Shown: piece by piece, positions 27,963 to 37,624 of the stretch
Position numbering within the stretch: position 1 is the first letter of the stretch
How the letters are laid out: the number at the start of each line of letters is the position of its first letter
Source of the DNA: Lentilactobacillus kisonensis DSM 19906 = JCM 15041
Lineage (GTDB): Bacteria > Bacillota > Bacilli > Lactobacillales > Lactobacillaceae
Reading direction: 5' to 3'
DNA length: 64,000 bases
Assembly (NCBI RefSeq): GCF_001434135.1
Contig: NZ_AZEB01000006.1
Span: forward strand, 62,001-126,000
Made by a program: the position numbers and the translations under genes
The notes under the pieces: model-generated
Database searches by the model: none
The model's input: the letters and a program-made list of their open reading frames with translations, nothing else
Told to the model about the DNA's origin: nothing

Positions 27963-28010
27963 TAGGACAGTTCCGCAAAGCAAGGGTCTGCGTATAGGCA
28001 CTGGGTTACG
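27963..28010 (-). repeat. Type 1 right-half fragment
   Basis: TTAGGACAGTTCCGCAAAGC to about TATAGGCACTGG, lacking a left half; lies outboard of complete copy R8 in the same orientation. Confidence 0.65.
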
Positions 28011-28014
28011 TAGA

Positions 28015-28134
28015 TTAATGGTGCTCCGCAAAGCAGGAATCTGCGCGTAAGCACCTCTAACAAAAATTCCAGACCCGGGAATTTCCGTTAGAGGAGACTT
28101 ACGTTCCGATCCCTAAGCGCTTTGCTCCGCACAC
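28015..28134 (-). repeat. Hairpin repeat R8 (type 1)
   Basis: Reverse orientation with the left end 9 nt beyond the purA stop. Arms CTCTAAC/GTTAGAG and GTAAG/CTTAC are intact; the middle arm has a mismatch (GGAATC against GATCCC). Confidence 0.82.
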
Positions 28135-28143
28135 TATTGCTTT

Positions 28144-29424
28144 TTACCACACTTTTTCAACAACGTTAGTTTGCTCTCTGTCAGGACCAACTGAGAAAGT
28201 TGCGTAAGGGACACCGACTGCTTTTTGAACGTGATTGAGATAATTTTGCGCATTGGTTGGTAGTTCATCAAATGTTTTGCACTTGGTAATATCTTCAGTC
28301 CAGCCAGGAAGCTCTTCGTAAACCGGCTTGCATTGATCGAGTTCCCTTAAAGTTGCTGGGTAGTGATCGATCTTCTTGCCGTTTAATTCATAAGCAACAC
28401 AGACCTTCAAAGTTTTAATGCCAGTTAAAATGTCTAAACAGTTAAGGGCTAAGTGGGTATAGCCGCTTACTCGGGCGGAGTGGCGGAGAACAACGCTATC
28501 AAACCAACCAATTCGGCGGGGCCGTTTTGTGACGACGCCGTATTCATGGCCGACTTCTCGGATGTGATCACCAATTTCGTCCTTCAATTCAGTTGGGAAG
28601 GGACCTTCACCGACTCTAGAAGTGTAAGCCTTGCAAACACCGATAACGTTATCGATCCGATTAGGGCCGACACCAGTCCCAACGGCTGCACCACCAGCAC
28701 TGGGGTTAGAGGAGGTGACAAACGGATAGGTTCCGTGGTCAACGTCCAACATAACTCCTTGAGCGCCTTCAAATAAAACGTTCTTGTTGTTATCCAATGC
28801 GTTATTTATAATGTAGGAAGCATCAATGACGTATGGCCGAATTCGGTCAGCGTATTCGTTGTATTCATTGAAGATTGTTTCAAAATCCAACGGCTTCGTA
28901 TCGTAAATCTTTTCTAGTAGTTCATTCTTTAGTTTGAGGTTACTGCGGAGTTTTTCTTCAAATGAGTCTTTGTCGATCAAATCCGCGATTCGAATGCCGA
29001 TTCGTTCGTATTTATCCATGTAAGCTGGACCGATTCCCTTATTGGTTGTGCCAATTTTGGAATCTTTCTTCTGCTCCTGAAGGCCGTCGAATAGGACGTG
29101 ATAGGGCATAATAACCTGAGCCCGGTTGGAGATCCGGAGGTTGTCGGTGCTAATCCCGTCTTTTTTCAAACTATCCATTTCGTTGATCAAAGATTTGGGG
29201 TTAACAACCACGCCGTTGCCAATGACACTATACTTCTCCTGGTCGAAAATGCCTGACGGGATTAGCTGTAAGTGGTAACTATGGCCATTAAATACAATGG
29301 TGTGGCCGGCATTATCGCCGCCTTGATAGCGTGCAATAATATCTGCACTTTGGCCGAAGAAATCAGTAATTTTACCCTTTCCTTCGTCGCCCCATTGACT
29401 TCCAACAATCACAATAGATGACAT
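28144..29424 (-). CDS. purA: Adenylosuccinate synthetase
   Basis: 426 residues, full length. GTP-binding [17 protein letters not shown] at the N-terminus with the catalytic Asp, NAGHTIVF with the catalytic His, and [18 protein letters not shown] are diagnostic. It joins IMP and aspartate to form adenylosuccinate using GTP. ATG with GAGGTG upstream. Divergent from purB across a gap that carries a PurR-like operator and two hairpin repeats. Confidence 0.97.
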   Translation of the reverse strand: MSSIVIVGSQWGDEGKGKITDFFGQSADIIARYQGGDNAGHTIVFNGHSYHLQLIPSGIFDQEKYSVIGNGVVVNPKSLINEMDSLKKDGISTDNLRISNRAQVIMPYHVLFDGLQEQKKDSKIGTTNKGIGPAYMDKYERIGIRIADLIDKDSFEEKLRSNLKLKNELLEKIYDTKPLDFETIFNEYNEYADRIRPYVIDASYIINNALDNNKNVLFEGAQGVMLDVDHGTYPFVTSSNPSAGGAAVGTGVGPNRIDNVIGVCKAYTSRVGEGPFPTELKDEIGDHIREVGHEYGVVTKRPRRIGWFDSVVLRHSARVSGYTHLALNCLDILTGIKTLKVCVAYELNGKKIDHYPATLRELDQCKPVYEELPGWTEDITKCKTFDELPTNAQNYLNHVQKAVGVPYATFSVGPDREQTNVVEKVW

Positions 29425-29540
29425 ATGAACACCTCTACATTTTATTGCTAGGCTCCTAACCCAGCATTTTTAATTTTACCAACATGGAGACTATTAATCA
29501 ACTAAAAGGTTAATAATTTCGTTGGTTAAAACGTTTAAAG

Positions 29541-29564
29541 TTCGACTTTAAAACCGGACACGAA
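29541..29564. promoter_or_regulatory. Candidate PurR operator (paired PurBox cores)
   Basis: Inverted TTCG (29541-29544) and CGAA (29561-29564) are exactly 16 nt apart in an A/T-rich context, TTTAAAGTTCGACTTTA and GGACACGAACAT. In Bacillus subtilis PurR binds pairs of inverted CGAA cores separated by 16 or 17 nt. It lies about 117 nt upstream of purA. PurR binding is inference. Confidence 0.5.
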
Positions 29565-29635
29565 CATAATATGAAGATTACTTCCATAATATGGTCAAAA
29601 CATGAACTATATGCTATCATTATGATGTTAATATT

Positions 29636-29753
29636 TAGGACAGCTGCATCAGGTAAAACCTATGTGTAAGCACCTCTGAGAAAAATTCCAGAATAGGGAA
29701 TTTTTCTCAGAGGAGACTTGCACTCCGGTTTCTAACCGCCTGATTTCGCTCAC
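29636..29753 (-). repeat. Hairpin repeat R9 (type 1, altered outer stem)
   Basis: The outer arms are ATCAGG/CCTGAT rather than AAAGC/GCTTT, a paired change at both sides. Inner arms are CCTCTGAGAAAAATTCC/GGAATTTTTCTCAGAGG. Confidence 0.85.
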
Positions 29754-29759
29754 TATTTT

Positions 29760-29878
29760 GAGGACAGCTGCGCAAAGCAGGGATCTGCGCGTAAGCACCT
29801 CTAACAAAAATCCCAAAACCGGGGATTTCCGTTAGAGGAGACTTACACTCCGATCCCTAACCGCTTTGCTCCGCTCAC
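29760..29878 (-). repeat. Hairpin repeat R10 (type 1)
   Basis: Head-to-tail with R9. Arms GGGATC/GATCCC and CCTCTAAC/GTTAGAGG. Its left end lies 22 nt before the purB ATG, just ahead of the ribosome site. Confidence 0.85.
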
Positions 29879-29900
29879 TTATTTTTAGAAAGGAAACAAC

Positions 29901-31196
29901 ATGATAGATAGATATTCGTTACCAGAAATGAGTAAGATTTGGTCACTACACAATCAATATGACTCATGGCTTAAAGTTGAAATTGCCATCGATGAGGCCT
30001 GGGCTAAGCTGGGAAAGATTCCAGCAGCCGACGTTGAAAAGATTAAAAAGAACGCAACGTTTGACGTGGATGGCATTGCTGAAATTGAGGCGGTTACCCA
30101 TCATGATATCGTTGCGTTTACCCGTGACGTTTCTAAGTCACTTGGCCCTGAAAAGAAATGGGTCCACTATGGCGTCACCAGTACGGACGTCGTTGATACG
30201 GCTTATGGTGTTCGGATTAAGCAAGCTAATAAAATCATTAAAGAAGATATTGATCACTTTATCGATGTGATTGCTAAACAAGCTAAGAAATACAAGGATA
30301 CGGTGATGATTGGCCGAACCCATGGCGTTCAAGCCGAACCAACGACTTTTGGTTTGAAGCTGGCCCGCTGGTATTCCGAAATGAACCGGAACAAGCGGCG
30401 ATTTGAAACGGCCTCAAAAGAATTAGAGGCAGGCCAAATTTCTGGTGCGGTGGGAACTTTTGCTAACGTGCCACCGTTTGTTGAGCAGTACGTTTGTGAC
30501 TCTCTAGGATTGCATGCCCAAGAGATCACCAGCCAGATTCTCCCGCGTGATTTACATGCGGATTACATTTCGACCTTAGCATTAATTGCAACTAGTTTAG
30601 AAGAATTTGCGACTGAAATTCGCGGCTTACAGCGTTCTGAGATTCATGAGGTGGAAGAATACTTCGATGCTGGCCAAAAAGGGTCGTCAGCAATGCCTCA
30701 TAAGCGCAACCCGATTGGTTCGGAAAACATTTGTGGCTTAGCCCGAGTGGTTCGTGGCCATATGATTACAGCGTATGAAGATGTACCGCTGTGGCATGAA
30801 CGGGATATTTCCCATTCTTCTGCTGAACGGATCATTATTCCGGATACGTTGATTCTGTTGGACTACATGTTGCATCGTTTCTCCAGAATTGTGGAACGAC
30901 TGACGGTATTCCCAGACCGAATGAAGAAGAATATGGGCTTAACCTATGGCTTGATTTACAGTCAAAGAGTAATGCTAAAGCTGATCGACTCAGGAATGAC
31001 CAGGGAACAAGCGTACGACCTCGTGCAGCCATTGACAAAAAAGTCGTGGGATGAGGGCGTCCAGTTCCGCGATTTAGTTGAAGCCGATAAGAAAATTACA
31101 GACGCATTGTCTGAAGACCAAATTGCAGATGCGTTTGATTATCATTATCATATTCGCCATGTGGATGAAATATTTGCTAGGGTGGGACTGGAATAG
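29901..31196 (+). CDS. purB: Adenylosuccinate lyase
   Basis: 431 residues of the fumarase/aspartase superfamily. [16 protein letters not shown] is the signature loop with the catalytic Ser, and [14 protein letters not shown] holds the catalytic His. It cleaves adenylosuccinate to AMP and SAICAR to AICAR. ATG preceded by AAAGGAAA. The G of its TAG stop is the first base of repeat R11. It works with the divergent purA. Confidence 0.96.
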   Translation: MIDRYSLPEMSKIWSLHNQYDSWLKVEIAIDEAWAKLGKIPAADVEKIKKNATFDVDGIAEIEAVTHHDIVAFTRDVSKSLGPEKKWVHYGVTSTDVVDTAYGVRIKQANKIIKEDIDHFIDVIAKQAKKYKDTVMIGRTHGVQAEPTTFGLKLARWYSEMNRNKRRFETASKELEAGQISGAVGTFANVPPFVEQYVCDSLGLHAQEITSQILPRDLHADYISTLALIATSLEEFATEIRGLQRSEIHEVEEYFDAGQKGSSAMPHKRNPIGSENICGLARVVRGHMITAYEDVPLWHERDISHSSAERIIIPDTLILLDYMLHRFSRIVERLTVFPDRMKKNMGLTYGLIYSQRVMLKLIDSGMTREQAYDLVQPLTKKSWDEGVQFRDLVEADKKITDALSEDQIADAFDYHYHIRHVDEIFARVGLE

Positions 31197-31316
31197 TGAG
31201 CGTAGTAAAGCGTTTAGGGATCGGAACATAAGTCTCCCTAACCAGAAATCCCTGGGCTTTGGGGATTTCTGGTTAGGGTGCTTATGTTCCGATCCCTGCT
31301 TTACGGAGCGGTCCTA
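31196..31316 (+). repeat. Hairpin repeat R11 (type 1, near-perfect palindrome)
   Basis: GGGATCGGAACATAAG pairs in full with CTTATGTTCCGATCCC, and CCCTAACCAGAAATCCC with GGGATTTCTGGTTAGGG. The outer stem is GTAAAGC/GCTTTAC, another paired change. Confidence 0.88.
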
Positions 31317-31354
31317 CTCTATATGACAATAGGACGATTGTTAAAATAGCCCAA

Positions 31355-31515
31355 AATTTAGCAGGCGTGACTTAGGTGCAGCTTTCTGCTTTACGGAGCG
31401 GTCCTACTCTGTGTAAGAAGGGGACAATCACTAAGTAACTCGAACTTTGATGTGCTTATGTGCAGATCCCTGCTTTATGGAGCGGTCCGACTCTATACAA
31501 CATAGGACAATCACT
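31355..31515 (+). repeat. Two tandem right-half fragments
   Basis: 31355-31412 (CTTAGGTGCAGCTTTCTGC to GGTCCTACTCTG) and 31451-31515 (GTGCAGATCCCTGC to GGTCCGACTCTA), with linkers sharing GACAATCACTAA. They have the same orientation as R11 and lie outboard of its right end. Confidence 0.68.
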
Positions 31516-31563
31516 AACTTGCAAAAGCACCTAATTACACAACTAAATGAACTAACTCTAAAC

Positions 31564-31608
31564 CGGTGTCTAAGACAAACTTCCAGCTTTGTCTCGGGCA
31601 CCTTTTCT
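31564..31608 (+). terminator. Hairpin terminator
   Basis: GGTGTCTAAGACAAA pairs with TTTGTCTCGGGCACC followed by TTTTC; probably ends purB-side transcription before the LytTR gene. Confidence 0.6.
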
Positions 31609-31753
31609 GATATATTGGGCTTATTACCTCACAACAAGTACTGACACAAGTTGACCACTGACGCTTAATAATTAACCACTTATGCAAAAAGGATTTATTC
31701 AGTTTTCGGCTTGTGGTTTACTTAAAGATGAACTGAGGGAGGAGGTGTGGTTG

Positions 31754-32206
31754 GTGAGAGTTCGGGTTGAAATCGATGAAAAGATATCTGATAAGGAAAT
31801 CGTAATTAAAGCACCAAAGTATGATGCTGAGGTTGCGCAACTGTATGATTCAATTCAAAGGCGGTCGGCAAAGGTTCAGCAATTGGTTTTTTATAAAGGG
31901 ACCAGTGAATATTATCTAAGCCTTGACGATATTCTGTTCTTTGATACTGTTGACCGTCAAGTTCATGCCCACACGATAGACGATGAGTACGTGATTCATC
32001 ACCGATTATATGAACTAGAAACGCTGTTAACCGGTCAATTTGCCCGTGTTTCTAAATCAGCCATTATTAACCTAAGTAACATTTTCTCCCTGACCCGCTC
32101 GCTCTCAAGCGTGGTGGTGAAATTCAAGAATTCAAATAAACAGGTCTACGTCTCTCGGCGGTACTACAAGCCGCTTAAGGATAGGTTGGAAAGAAGAGGT
32201 CATTGA
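31754..32206 (+). CDS. LytTR-domain DNA-binding regulator
   Basis: 150 residues. The last 95 or so form a LytTR domain (LVFYKGTSEYYLSLDDILFFDT, HHRLYELETLL, FARVSKSAIINLSNI, VYVSRRYYKPLKDRL). No receiver domain is present, so this is the short stand-alone type. The start is GTG 31754 (MRVRVEID), 7 nt after GGGAGGAGGT; a longer frame from 31682 has no ribosome site. It overlaps no neighbour but its stop is 1 nt from the start of the LiaF-like gene, so the two form an operon and probably a regulator and membrane-sensor pair. Confidence 0.85.
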   Translation: MRVRVEIDEKISDKEIVIKAPKYDAEVAQLYDSIQRRSAKVQQLVFYKGTSEYYLSLDDILFFDTVDRQVHAHTIDDEYVIHHRLYELETLLTGQFARVSKSAIINLSNIFSLTRSLSSVVVKFKNSNKQVYVSRRYYKPLKDRLERRGH

Positions 32207-32207
32207 G

Positions 32208-32942
32208 ATGAGTCGAATAAATAAGCATCAACTGATTGTCGGCATTGCGTTTTTAGCTGGCGCCATTAGCTGGCTAGGCGTTAGTATGGGTTGGTTGAAC
32301 TTTAAAATTAGCGTTACAACAATTGTGTTAACCATTATTTTGGCAATTGTGCTGTTGTCTTCACTCGTGGATCGCAGTATTGCCGGGACGGTGTTTTCAT
32401 TAGCCTTCTTGAGCATGCTGTACGCGGGACCATTGGGGATAACGCACTTGGTTCCATGGTCAATTTTGGGAATCGCCTTACTGATCACGATCGGGCTTAG
32501 CATCATTTTCCATCCCAAGCGGCGTTGGCATCGTTGGTCTGATTGGATTGATTACGATGGTCGGGATGGTGATTACGCCGAAGTTGACGACGAAATTAAT
32601 ACTGGTAATCAGTCAGATTCAGTGATCGATACGACGATGAGTGATACGGTACGCTACATTGAATCTGATGATTTCAAACAAGTAAGAATTCATGCTTCGA
32701 TGGGTGGCGTTAAGGCGTACTTTGATAAAGCGGTCATCATTGGTGACAGTGCCAAAATTCAAGTTGAAGGGTATATGTGTGACATTAAACTCTTTGTTCC
32801 TAAAGACTGGGAGATTATCAATCATATTAATCCCAACATGAGTGGTGTTGAAATTATTAATAATAATCAGCCTCACGAGGGACCCAAAGTCTATTTGACG
32901 GGTAAGCTAAACCTGGGAAACTTGCAGGTTTACTATATATAG
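32208..32942 (+). CDS. LiaF-like membrane protein
   Basis: 244 residues: four hydrophobic helices in the first 105 residues, an acidic linker (about 115-145), then a beta-rich C-terminal domain (FKQVRIHASMGGVKAYFDKA, EGYMCDIKLFVPKDW) of the LiaF/YvqF cell-envelope-stress family (PF09922). It likely controls the partner LytTR protein in response to envelope stress; this is inference from operon structure and family. ATG at 32208, one base after the upstream stop. Confidence 0.78.
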   Translation: MSRINKHQLIVGIAFLAGAISWLGVSMGWLNFKISVTTIVLTIILAIVLLSSLVDRSIAGTVFSLAFLSMLYAGPLGITHLVPWSILGIALLITIGLSIIFHPKRRWHRWSDWIDYDGRDGDYAEVDDEINTGNQSDSVIDTTMSDTVRYIESDDFKQVRIHASMGGVKAYFDKAVIIGDSAKIQVEGYMCDIKLFVPKDWEIINHINPNMSGVEIINNNQPHEGPKVYLTGKLNLGNLQVYYI

Positions 32943-32950
32943 TTGTGGTT

Positions 32951-32995
32951 GGCGTCATGAATTTTCAATATGTGAATTCATGATGCCTTTTTTAT
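32951..32995 (+). terminator. Terminator of the LytTR operon
   Basis: GGCGTCATGAATT pairs with AATTCATGATGCC, followed by TTTTTT. Confidence 0.8.
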
Positions 32996-33036
32996 TTGGC
33001 GTCTTTTTGAAAATTGGATTGCTTAAAAAAGAAGTG

Positions 33037-33088
33037 TTGACAAATTGAATGAAAAGGCTTACATTAATTACGCAATCGTTTGCGTAAT
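33037..33088 (+). promoter_or_regulatory. Promoter with palindromic LacI-type operator
   Basis: TTGACA (33037-33042), 17-nt spacer and TACATT (33060-33065), followed 1 nt later by the 22-bp palindrome ATTACGCAATCGTTTGCGTA (33067-33088), with central CG and two mismatched positions. A LacI/GalR protein bound here would block initiation; the LacI-family gene at 36530 is the obvious partner. Confidence 0.7.
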
Positions 33089-33117
33089 CTAAATAATTCT
33101 AAAGGGAATGATGTTCT

Positions 33118-34794
33118 TTGAGCAATTGGTGGAAAAAAGCAGTTATTTATCAGGTCTACCCTGCAAGTTTTCAGGATAGTGACAATGACGGGATTGGTGA
33201 TTTAAAAGGGATCACTAGCAGATTAGATTATATCAAGAAGCTCGGGGTTGATATTGTTTGGCTCAGCCCCATTTACAAATCACCACAGGTCGACAACGGT
33301 TACGATATTTCAGATTATCAAGCTATTAATCCAACTTTTGGTGATATGGCGGCTTTTGATGAGTTGCTTCACAAAGCTCATACTTTAGGCCTGAAAGTCA
33401 TGATGGATCTTGTTGTTAACCATACGTCTGATGAGCACAAATGGTTCCAAGAATCACGAAAGGGAAAGGACAATCCGTACCGTGATTATTACATTTGGCG
33501 GGATGGGCGAAATGGGGAAGATCCTAACAACTGGGGATCTTTCTTCATGGGACCTGCTTGGAAATATGACGAAGAAAGCGATCAATATTACCTTCACTTA
33601 TTCGCGCCGCAACAACCCGACTTGAATTGGGAGAATCCAAATGTTCGCCACTCAGTTTATGACATGATGAACTGGTGGGCTGATAAAGGCGTTGACGGGT
33701 TCCGAATGGATGTTATTAACTACATCTCCAAACCAGACGGCTTACCAGATGGTGAAAAGGGCCCTCATGAGAAGTACGCGAACCCTGAACCATTAGTCGC
33801 TAATGGTCACCGGATTCATGAGTTTTTACAAGAAATGCACCAAAATGTCATGGCAAAGCATGATTTAGTCACAGTTGGTGAAACCCCGGGCGTCAATATT
33901 TCAGAAGCTCAAAAGTACGCGAATTTTGACGGCAAAGAGCTTAACATGGTCTTTCAGTTTGAACATATGGGATTAGATGGCAGCGATAATCCGACACTTG
34001 GTCGTTGGGGTGACCGCAAAGCATCTTTAAAGGGTTTACGAGCTAATCTTACTAAGTGGCAAAAGGCGTTAGCCGGCAAAGCTTGGAATTCGCTTTATTG
34101 GGATAACCACGATCAGCCACGGGTAGTGTCACGTTTTGGTGATGATTCAACTGAGCAAAATCGGGTTTTGAGTGCCAAAATGTTAGCAACGATGCTTCAT
34201 ATGCAACAGGGAACGCCTTATGTCTTTGAAGGTGAAGAAATCGGTATGACGAACGCCTACTTCCCGTCAATTGATGACTATGTTGATATTGATGCGATTA
34301 ATGCTTATCACCAGTTTGTAGAAGAAATGCACTTGGTTGACAGTAAGGATATGATTAAATACCTGGGCCTTCATAGCCGTGACAATGCTCGGACGCCGAT
34401 GCAATGGAATGACCAGAAAAATGCTGGCTTTTCACAACATCAGCCATGGGAGCATATGAATCCAAACTATCGATCCGTCAACGTTGAACAGGCATTGGCC
34501 GGTCCAAATTCAGTCTTTTATTATTATCAGAAATTAATTGACCTTCGCCATACTTTGCCAGTTATTACTGACGGCGTTTATAACCTTGTTGCTGATAATG
34601 AAAATGATGACAAAGTCTATGCATTTACCCGAAAAAATGCCGACACTACTTTGCTTGTTGTTCTGAACTACACAGCTGAAAAACTTGAGCGCCATTATCA
34701 AATTCCGGTGGACGCCAAATTATTAATTAGCAATTATACCGATGATATGGGTGATAGTCTTCGCCCGTATGAAGCAAAAGTTTATCAATATTAA
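33118..34794 (+). CDS. GH13 oligo-1,6-glucosidase / dextran-type alpha-glucosidase
   Basis: 558 residues of the GH13 alpha-amylase family, subfamily 31-like, with no signal peptide, so it acts on imported oligosaccharides. Nucleophile Asp in GVDGFRMDVINYI, acid/base Glu in VTVGETPGVN and stabilising Asp in YWDNHDQPR. Val after the nucleophile Asp (MDV) is the residue reported to favour alpha-1,6 bonds, against Thr for maltose-preferring relatives. TTG start at 33118, 10 nt after AAAGGGA. First gene of a GH13, permease and LacI-regulator cassette under the operator at 33067. Confidence 0.9.
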   Translation: MSNWWKKAVIYQVYPASFQDSDNDGIGDLKGITSRLDYIKKLGVDIVWLSPIYKSPQVDNGYDISDYQAINPTFGDMAAFDELLHKAHTLGLKVMMDLVVNHTSDEHKWFQESRKGKDNPYRDYYIWRDGRNGEDPNNWGSFFMGPAWKYDEESDQYYLHLFAPQQPDLNWENPNVRHSVYDMMNWWADKGVDGFRMDVINYISKPDGLPDGEKGPHEKYANPEPLVANGHRIHEFLQEMHQNVMAKHDLVTVGETPGVNISEAQKYANFDGKELNMVFQFEHMGLDGSDNPTLGRWGDRKASLKGLRANLTKWQKALAGKAWNSLYWDNHDQPRVVSRFGDDSTEQNRVLSAKMLATMLHMQQGTPYVFEGEEIGMTNAYFPSIDDYVDIDAINAYHQFVEEMHLVDSKDMIKYLGLHSRDNARTPMQWNDQKNAGFSQHQPWEHMNPNYRSVNVEQALAGPNSVFYYYQKLIDLRHTLPVITDGVYNLVADNENDDKVYAFTRKNADTTLLVVLNYTAEKLERHYQIPVDAKLLISNYTDDMGDSLRPYEAKVYQY

Positions 34795-34796
34795 AT

Positions 34797-34915
34797 TAGG
34801 ACAGCTGCACAAAGCAGAACTCTGCGCATAAGCACCACCAACAAAAATTCCAAGCTCAGGAATTTTTGTTGGCGGAGACTTATGTTCCAAGTTCTAATCT
34901 CTTTTCTTCGCTCAC
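34797..34915 (-). repeat. Hairpin repeat R12 (type 1)
   Basis: Reverse orientation; right end only 2 nt after the glucosidase stop codon. Arms ATAAG/CTTAT and CCAACAAAAATTCC/GGAATTTTTGTTGG. Confidence 0.82.
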
Positions 34916-34920
34916 TTTTA

Positions 34921-35039
34921 TAGGACAGCTGCGCAAAGCAGAAATCTGTACGTAAGCACCTGTAACAAAAATTCCAGAACCGGGGATTTCCGTTACAGGA
35001 GACTTACGCTCTGATTCCTAACCGCTTTGCTTCGCTCAC
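34921..35039 (-). repeat. Hairpin repeat R13 (type 1)
   Basis: Head-to-tail with R12. Arms CGTAAG/CTTACG and CCTGTAAC/GTTACAGG. Left end 22 nt before the MFS start codon. Confidence 0.85.
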
Positions 35040-35061
35040 TTTTCCTTAGGGGGGAAATTAT

Positions 35062-36441
35062 ATGTCAAAAACTACCACTACCTCACCGCAAGAGGCTAAT
35101 CAAGCAACCGAACAAATTGCGGCCGATCATTCAATGCCAACGTTGCCGTTGAGAACAATCTTTGCCATGACGTTTGGCTGTATCGGGGTTAACATGGCGT
35201 TTACGTTGCAGGGTTCGCAAATGAGCCGGATTACGCAAACTATCGGGGTTAATCCCAATAGTTTGGGCTTCTTCTTTTTGCTACCACCGTTATTAGGGAT
35301 GATTGTTCAGCCGCTATTGGGGAAATACTCTGACAAAACCTGGACTCGTTGGGGGCGACGGATTCCGTACTTGCTTTATGGGACGCCCATTGCCGTTATC
35401 GTTATGATTATGCTGCCGTTCACAGGATCGTTTGGATTTGGTTACGGGTCAATATTGGCACTGTCATACGCCGCCATTGCCATTGCATTGATGGATTTAT
35501 TTAGTAACATTTGTTTGGCCCCGTACCGGATGCTCGCAGGGGATATGGTTAATAACGATCAGAAGAATTTAGTTTGGTCCTGGCAACAAATTTTCAGTTA
35601 CGCTGGCGGCATCCTCGCCGCACTATTACCATACATCCTAACAATGCTTGGGATGTCAAATACCGCTTCTAAGGGTAAGGTGCCTAACACGGTTATTTGG
35701 GCTTATCTGATTGGCGCCGCCGTTTTGTTGGTAACGAGTTTTGTGACTATTTTCAACGTGAAGGAATATGATCCCGAAACGTTTGCAAAGTATCATGGCA
35801 TTGATTTACAGAAACAAGCTGCAAAAACACCCAGTCTTTGGAGCTTAGTTAAGACTGCACCCCGATCTTTCTGGGAACTGGCCGTTGTTCAATTGTTTAG
35901 TTGGATTGGCATTATGTATACGTGGACATACGCAACTGGTGCAATGGCTAACAATATTTGGCATACCACTGATCCAGCATCCGCAGGGTTCCAAGCAGCC
36001 GGAAATTGGTATGGTGTGATGACTGCCTTTTATAGCGTTGCCGCCTTACTTTGGGGATTTGTTTATGCTAAAACTAAGCCAAACCAACGGAAATTCTGGT
36101 ATTCATTTGGCTTGTTCGCCGATGCCATTAGCATTATCATTACGGCAACGACCGGTAACAAATGGGTTGCCCTCGCAGCGTTTGCTCTATATGGCATCGG
36201 TAATTTTACCATTAATACGTTACCGTTCACGCTTTTGACTTCCTCACTAGATGGTCAAAATGAAGGGGCCTATCTTGGATTATTTAACATTGCTATTTGT
36301 TTGCCACAAATCTTTGGCTCGCTTTTAAGCTTCTTGATTTTCCCAATGCTTGGAAACAGTCAGTCAATGATGATGGTTATTGGATTTATTTCAATGGTGA
36401 TTGGTGGCTTCTCTGTCCTAATTGTTCATGAAGGGAAATAA
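35062..36441 (+). CDS. MFS sugar permease (SLC45/GPH-like)
   Basis: 459 residues with about twelve membrane segments. GKYSDKTWTRWGRRIPYLL between helices two and three is the MFS loop of the SLC45-like sucrose/maltose group; the N-terminal 30 residues are polar and cytosolic. Placed between an intracellular alpha-glucosidase and a LacI regulator, it most likely imports an alpha-glucoside such as isomaltose or maltose; this is inference. ATG with GGGGGGAAA upstream. Two hairpin repeats occupy the gap after the glucosidase gene. Confidence 0.85.
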   Translation: MSKTTTTSPQEANQATEQIAADHSMPTLPLRTIFAMTFGCIGVNMAFTLQGSQMSRITQTIGVNPNSLGFFFLLPPLLGMIVQPLLGKYSDKTWTRWGRRIPYLLYGTPIAVIVMIMLPFTGSFGFGYGSILALSYAAIAIALMDLFSNICLAPYRMLAGDMVNNDQKNLVWSWQQIFSYAGGILAALLPYILTMLGMSNTASKGKVPNTVIWAYLIGAAVLLVTSFVTIFNVKEYDPETFAKYHGIDLQKQAAKTPSLWSLVKTAPRSFWELAVVQLFSWIGIMYTWTYATGAMANNIWHTTDPASAGFQAAGNWYGVMTAFYSVAALLWGFVYAKTKPNQRKFWYSFGLFADAISIIITATTGNKWVALAAFALYGIGNFTINTLPFTLLTSSLDGQNEGAYLGLFNIAICLPQIFGSLLSFLIFPMLGNSQSMMMVIGFISMVIGGFSVLIVHEGK

Positions 36442-36529
36442 GTCTTTGCCCATTTGAAGATAATTAATGATTTTTTTATGAGTATCGGGTTAAAATTAAG
36501 ATTAGATTGACGATGAAGGAGGCCGGCGA

Positions 36530-37546
36530 ATGACTGCAACAATTAAAGACATTGCTCGTAAGATTGGGGTTGCACCATCAACGGTGTCCCGGGTTCTCTC
36601 CAACAAGCCTGGCGTTGGTCCAGCGATGACGGCAAAGATTCAAAAAGTTGCTAAGGAATTAGGTTATCAAAAGAACCGGGCCGCAGTGGAATTGGTTAAA
36701 CAGCGTAGTAACGTGATTGCGGCGGTGGTTAGCTCCGTTAAAACTAGTTTCGCTGGTCAAATCATCGAGGGAATTCAAACGGAAGCCGAAAAAAATGGCT
36801 TAAACTTGATTATTGTCTACTCGCATAGTGCCGATCCAATCGAACAGAGAAAGGCTTTGTCAACGGTTATAGAAAGACCGCTTAGGGGAATTTTATTACT
36901 ATCGATTGCATTGTCATCTGACAACCTGGTCTTACTTCAGAATTCACAAATTCCGTTTTGCTTTTTGTCAATTAGCCTTGATAAGAAGACGGTTCCCTTT
37001 ATTAGCTCTAATGACTGGCAAATTGGCTATCAATCGACCCAGTTTCTTTTGAAGAAAGGCCACCAACACATTGGTTTAGCAGCAATTGATAAGTATCCTT
37101 ATACCGGGCGACTGCGATTAGCTGGTTATCAGCAAGCACTCAAGGAAGCTGATATAACGCCACGGGATAGCTGGGTTCAATTGGGAGATTATAGTTATGC
37201 CGCTGGAAAAGCGGCGATGCTGCATTATGGTGCTGACACAGACTTAACCGCCGTTATTGCAGGAAGTGACGCAGCGGGTGTTGGTGTGCTGAATCAAGCT
37301 CGTATTTTAGGGTTAAAAGTTCCTTCAGACCTTTCAATTCTAAGCATTGATGGCACTGATATATGTGAAATGGTTCAACCGCAGTTGACAAGCATTTCAC
37401 AGGACTTTTACTCGATGGGGATTGAGGGGGTTAAGTACCTTCAATTACTTGGTGGGCAGTCAGCGAAACCGATGATTGAACAGAAATACACGGCAACGCA
37501 AATTGTCGAACGAGAGAGTATTTGTGATCTAGGCAAAAGTAGGTAA
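36530..37546 (+). CDS. LacI/GalR family transcriptional regulator
   Basis: 338 residues. The N-terminal helix-turn-helix (ATIKDIARKIGVAPSTVSRVL) and hinge helix (ELGYQKNRAAVELVKQ) are followed by a periplasmic-binding-type effector domain (residues 60-330). It probably represses the glucosidase and permease genes through the palindrome at 33067 until an alpha-glucoside is present. ATG follows GAAGGAGG. Ends at a long perfect hairpin. Confidence 0.9.
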   Translation: MTATIKDIARKIGVAPSTVSRVLSNKPGVGPAMTAKIQKVAKELGYQKNRAAVELVKQRSNVIAAVVSSVKTSFAGQIIEGIQTEAEKNGLNLIIVYSHSADPIEQRKALSTVIERPLRGILLLSIALSSDNLVLLQNSQIPFCFLSISLDKKTVPFISSNDWQIGYQSTQFLLKKGHQHIGLAAIDKYPYTGRLRLAGYQQALKEADITPRDSWVQLGDYSYAAGKAAMLHYGADTDLTAVIAGSDAAGVGVLNQARILGLKVPSDLSILSIDGTDICEMVQPQLTSISQDFYSMGIEGVKYLQLLGGQSAKPMIEQKYTATQIVERESICDLGKSR

Positions 37547-37556
37547 GAAACGCATT

Positions 37557-37619
37557 ATAATTCCATAGAAAGCCCCTGATTCCTGTTTGCTTGGGATCAG
37601 GGGCTTTCTATGGAATTAT
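37557..37619. terminator. 24-bp perfect hairpin between convergent genes
   Basis: 37557-37580 and 37596-37619 are perfectly complementary over 24 bp (begins ATAATTCCATAGAAAGCCCC) with a 15-nt loop. There is no strong T-run, so it may work as a bidirectional processing or termination structure. Confidence 0.7.
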
Positions 37620-37624
37620 GATTA

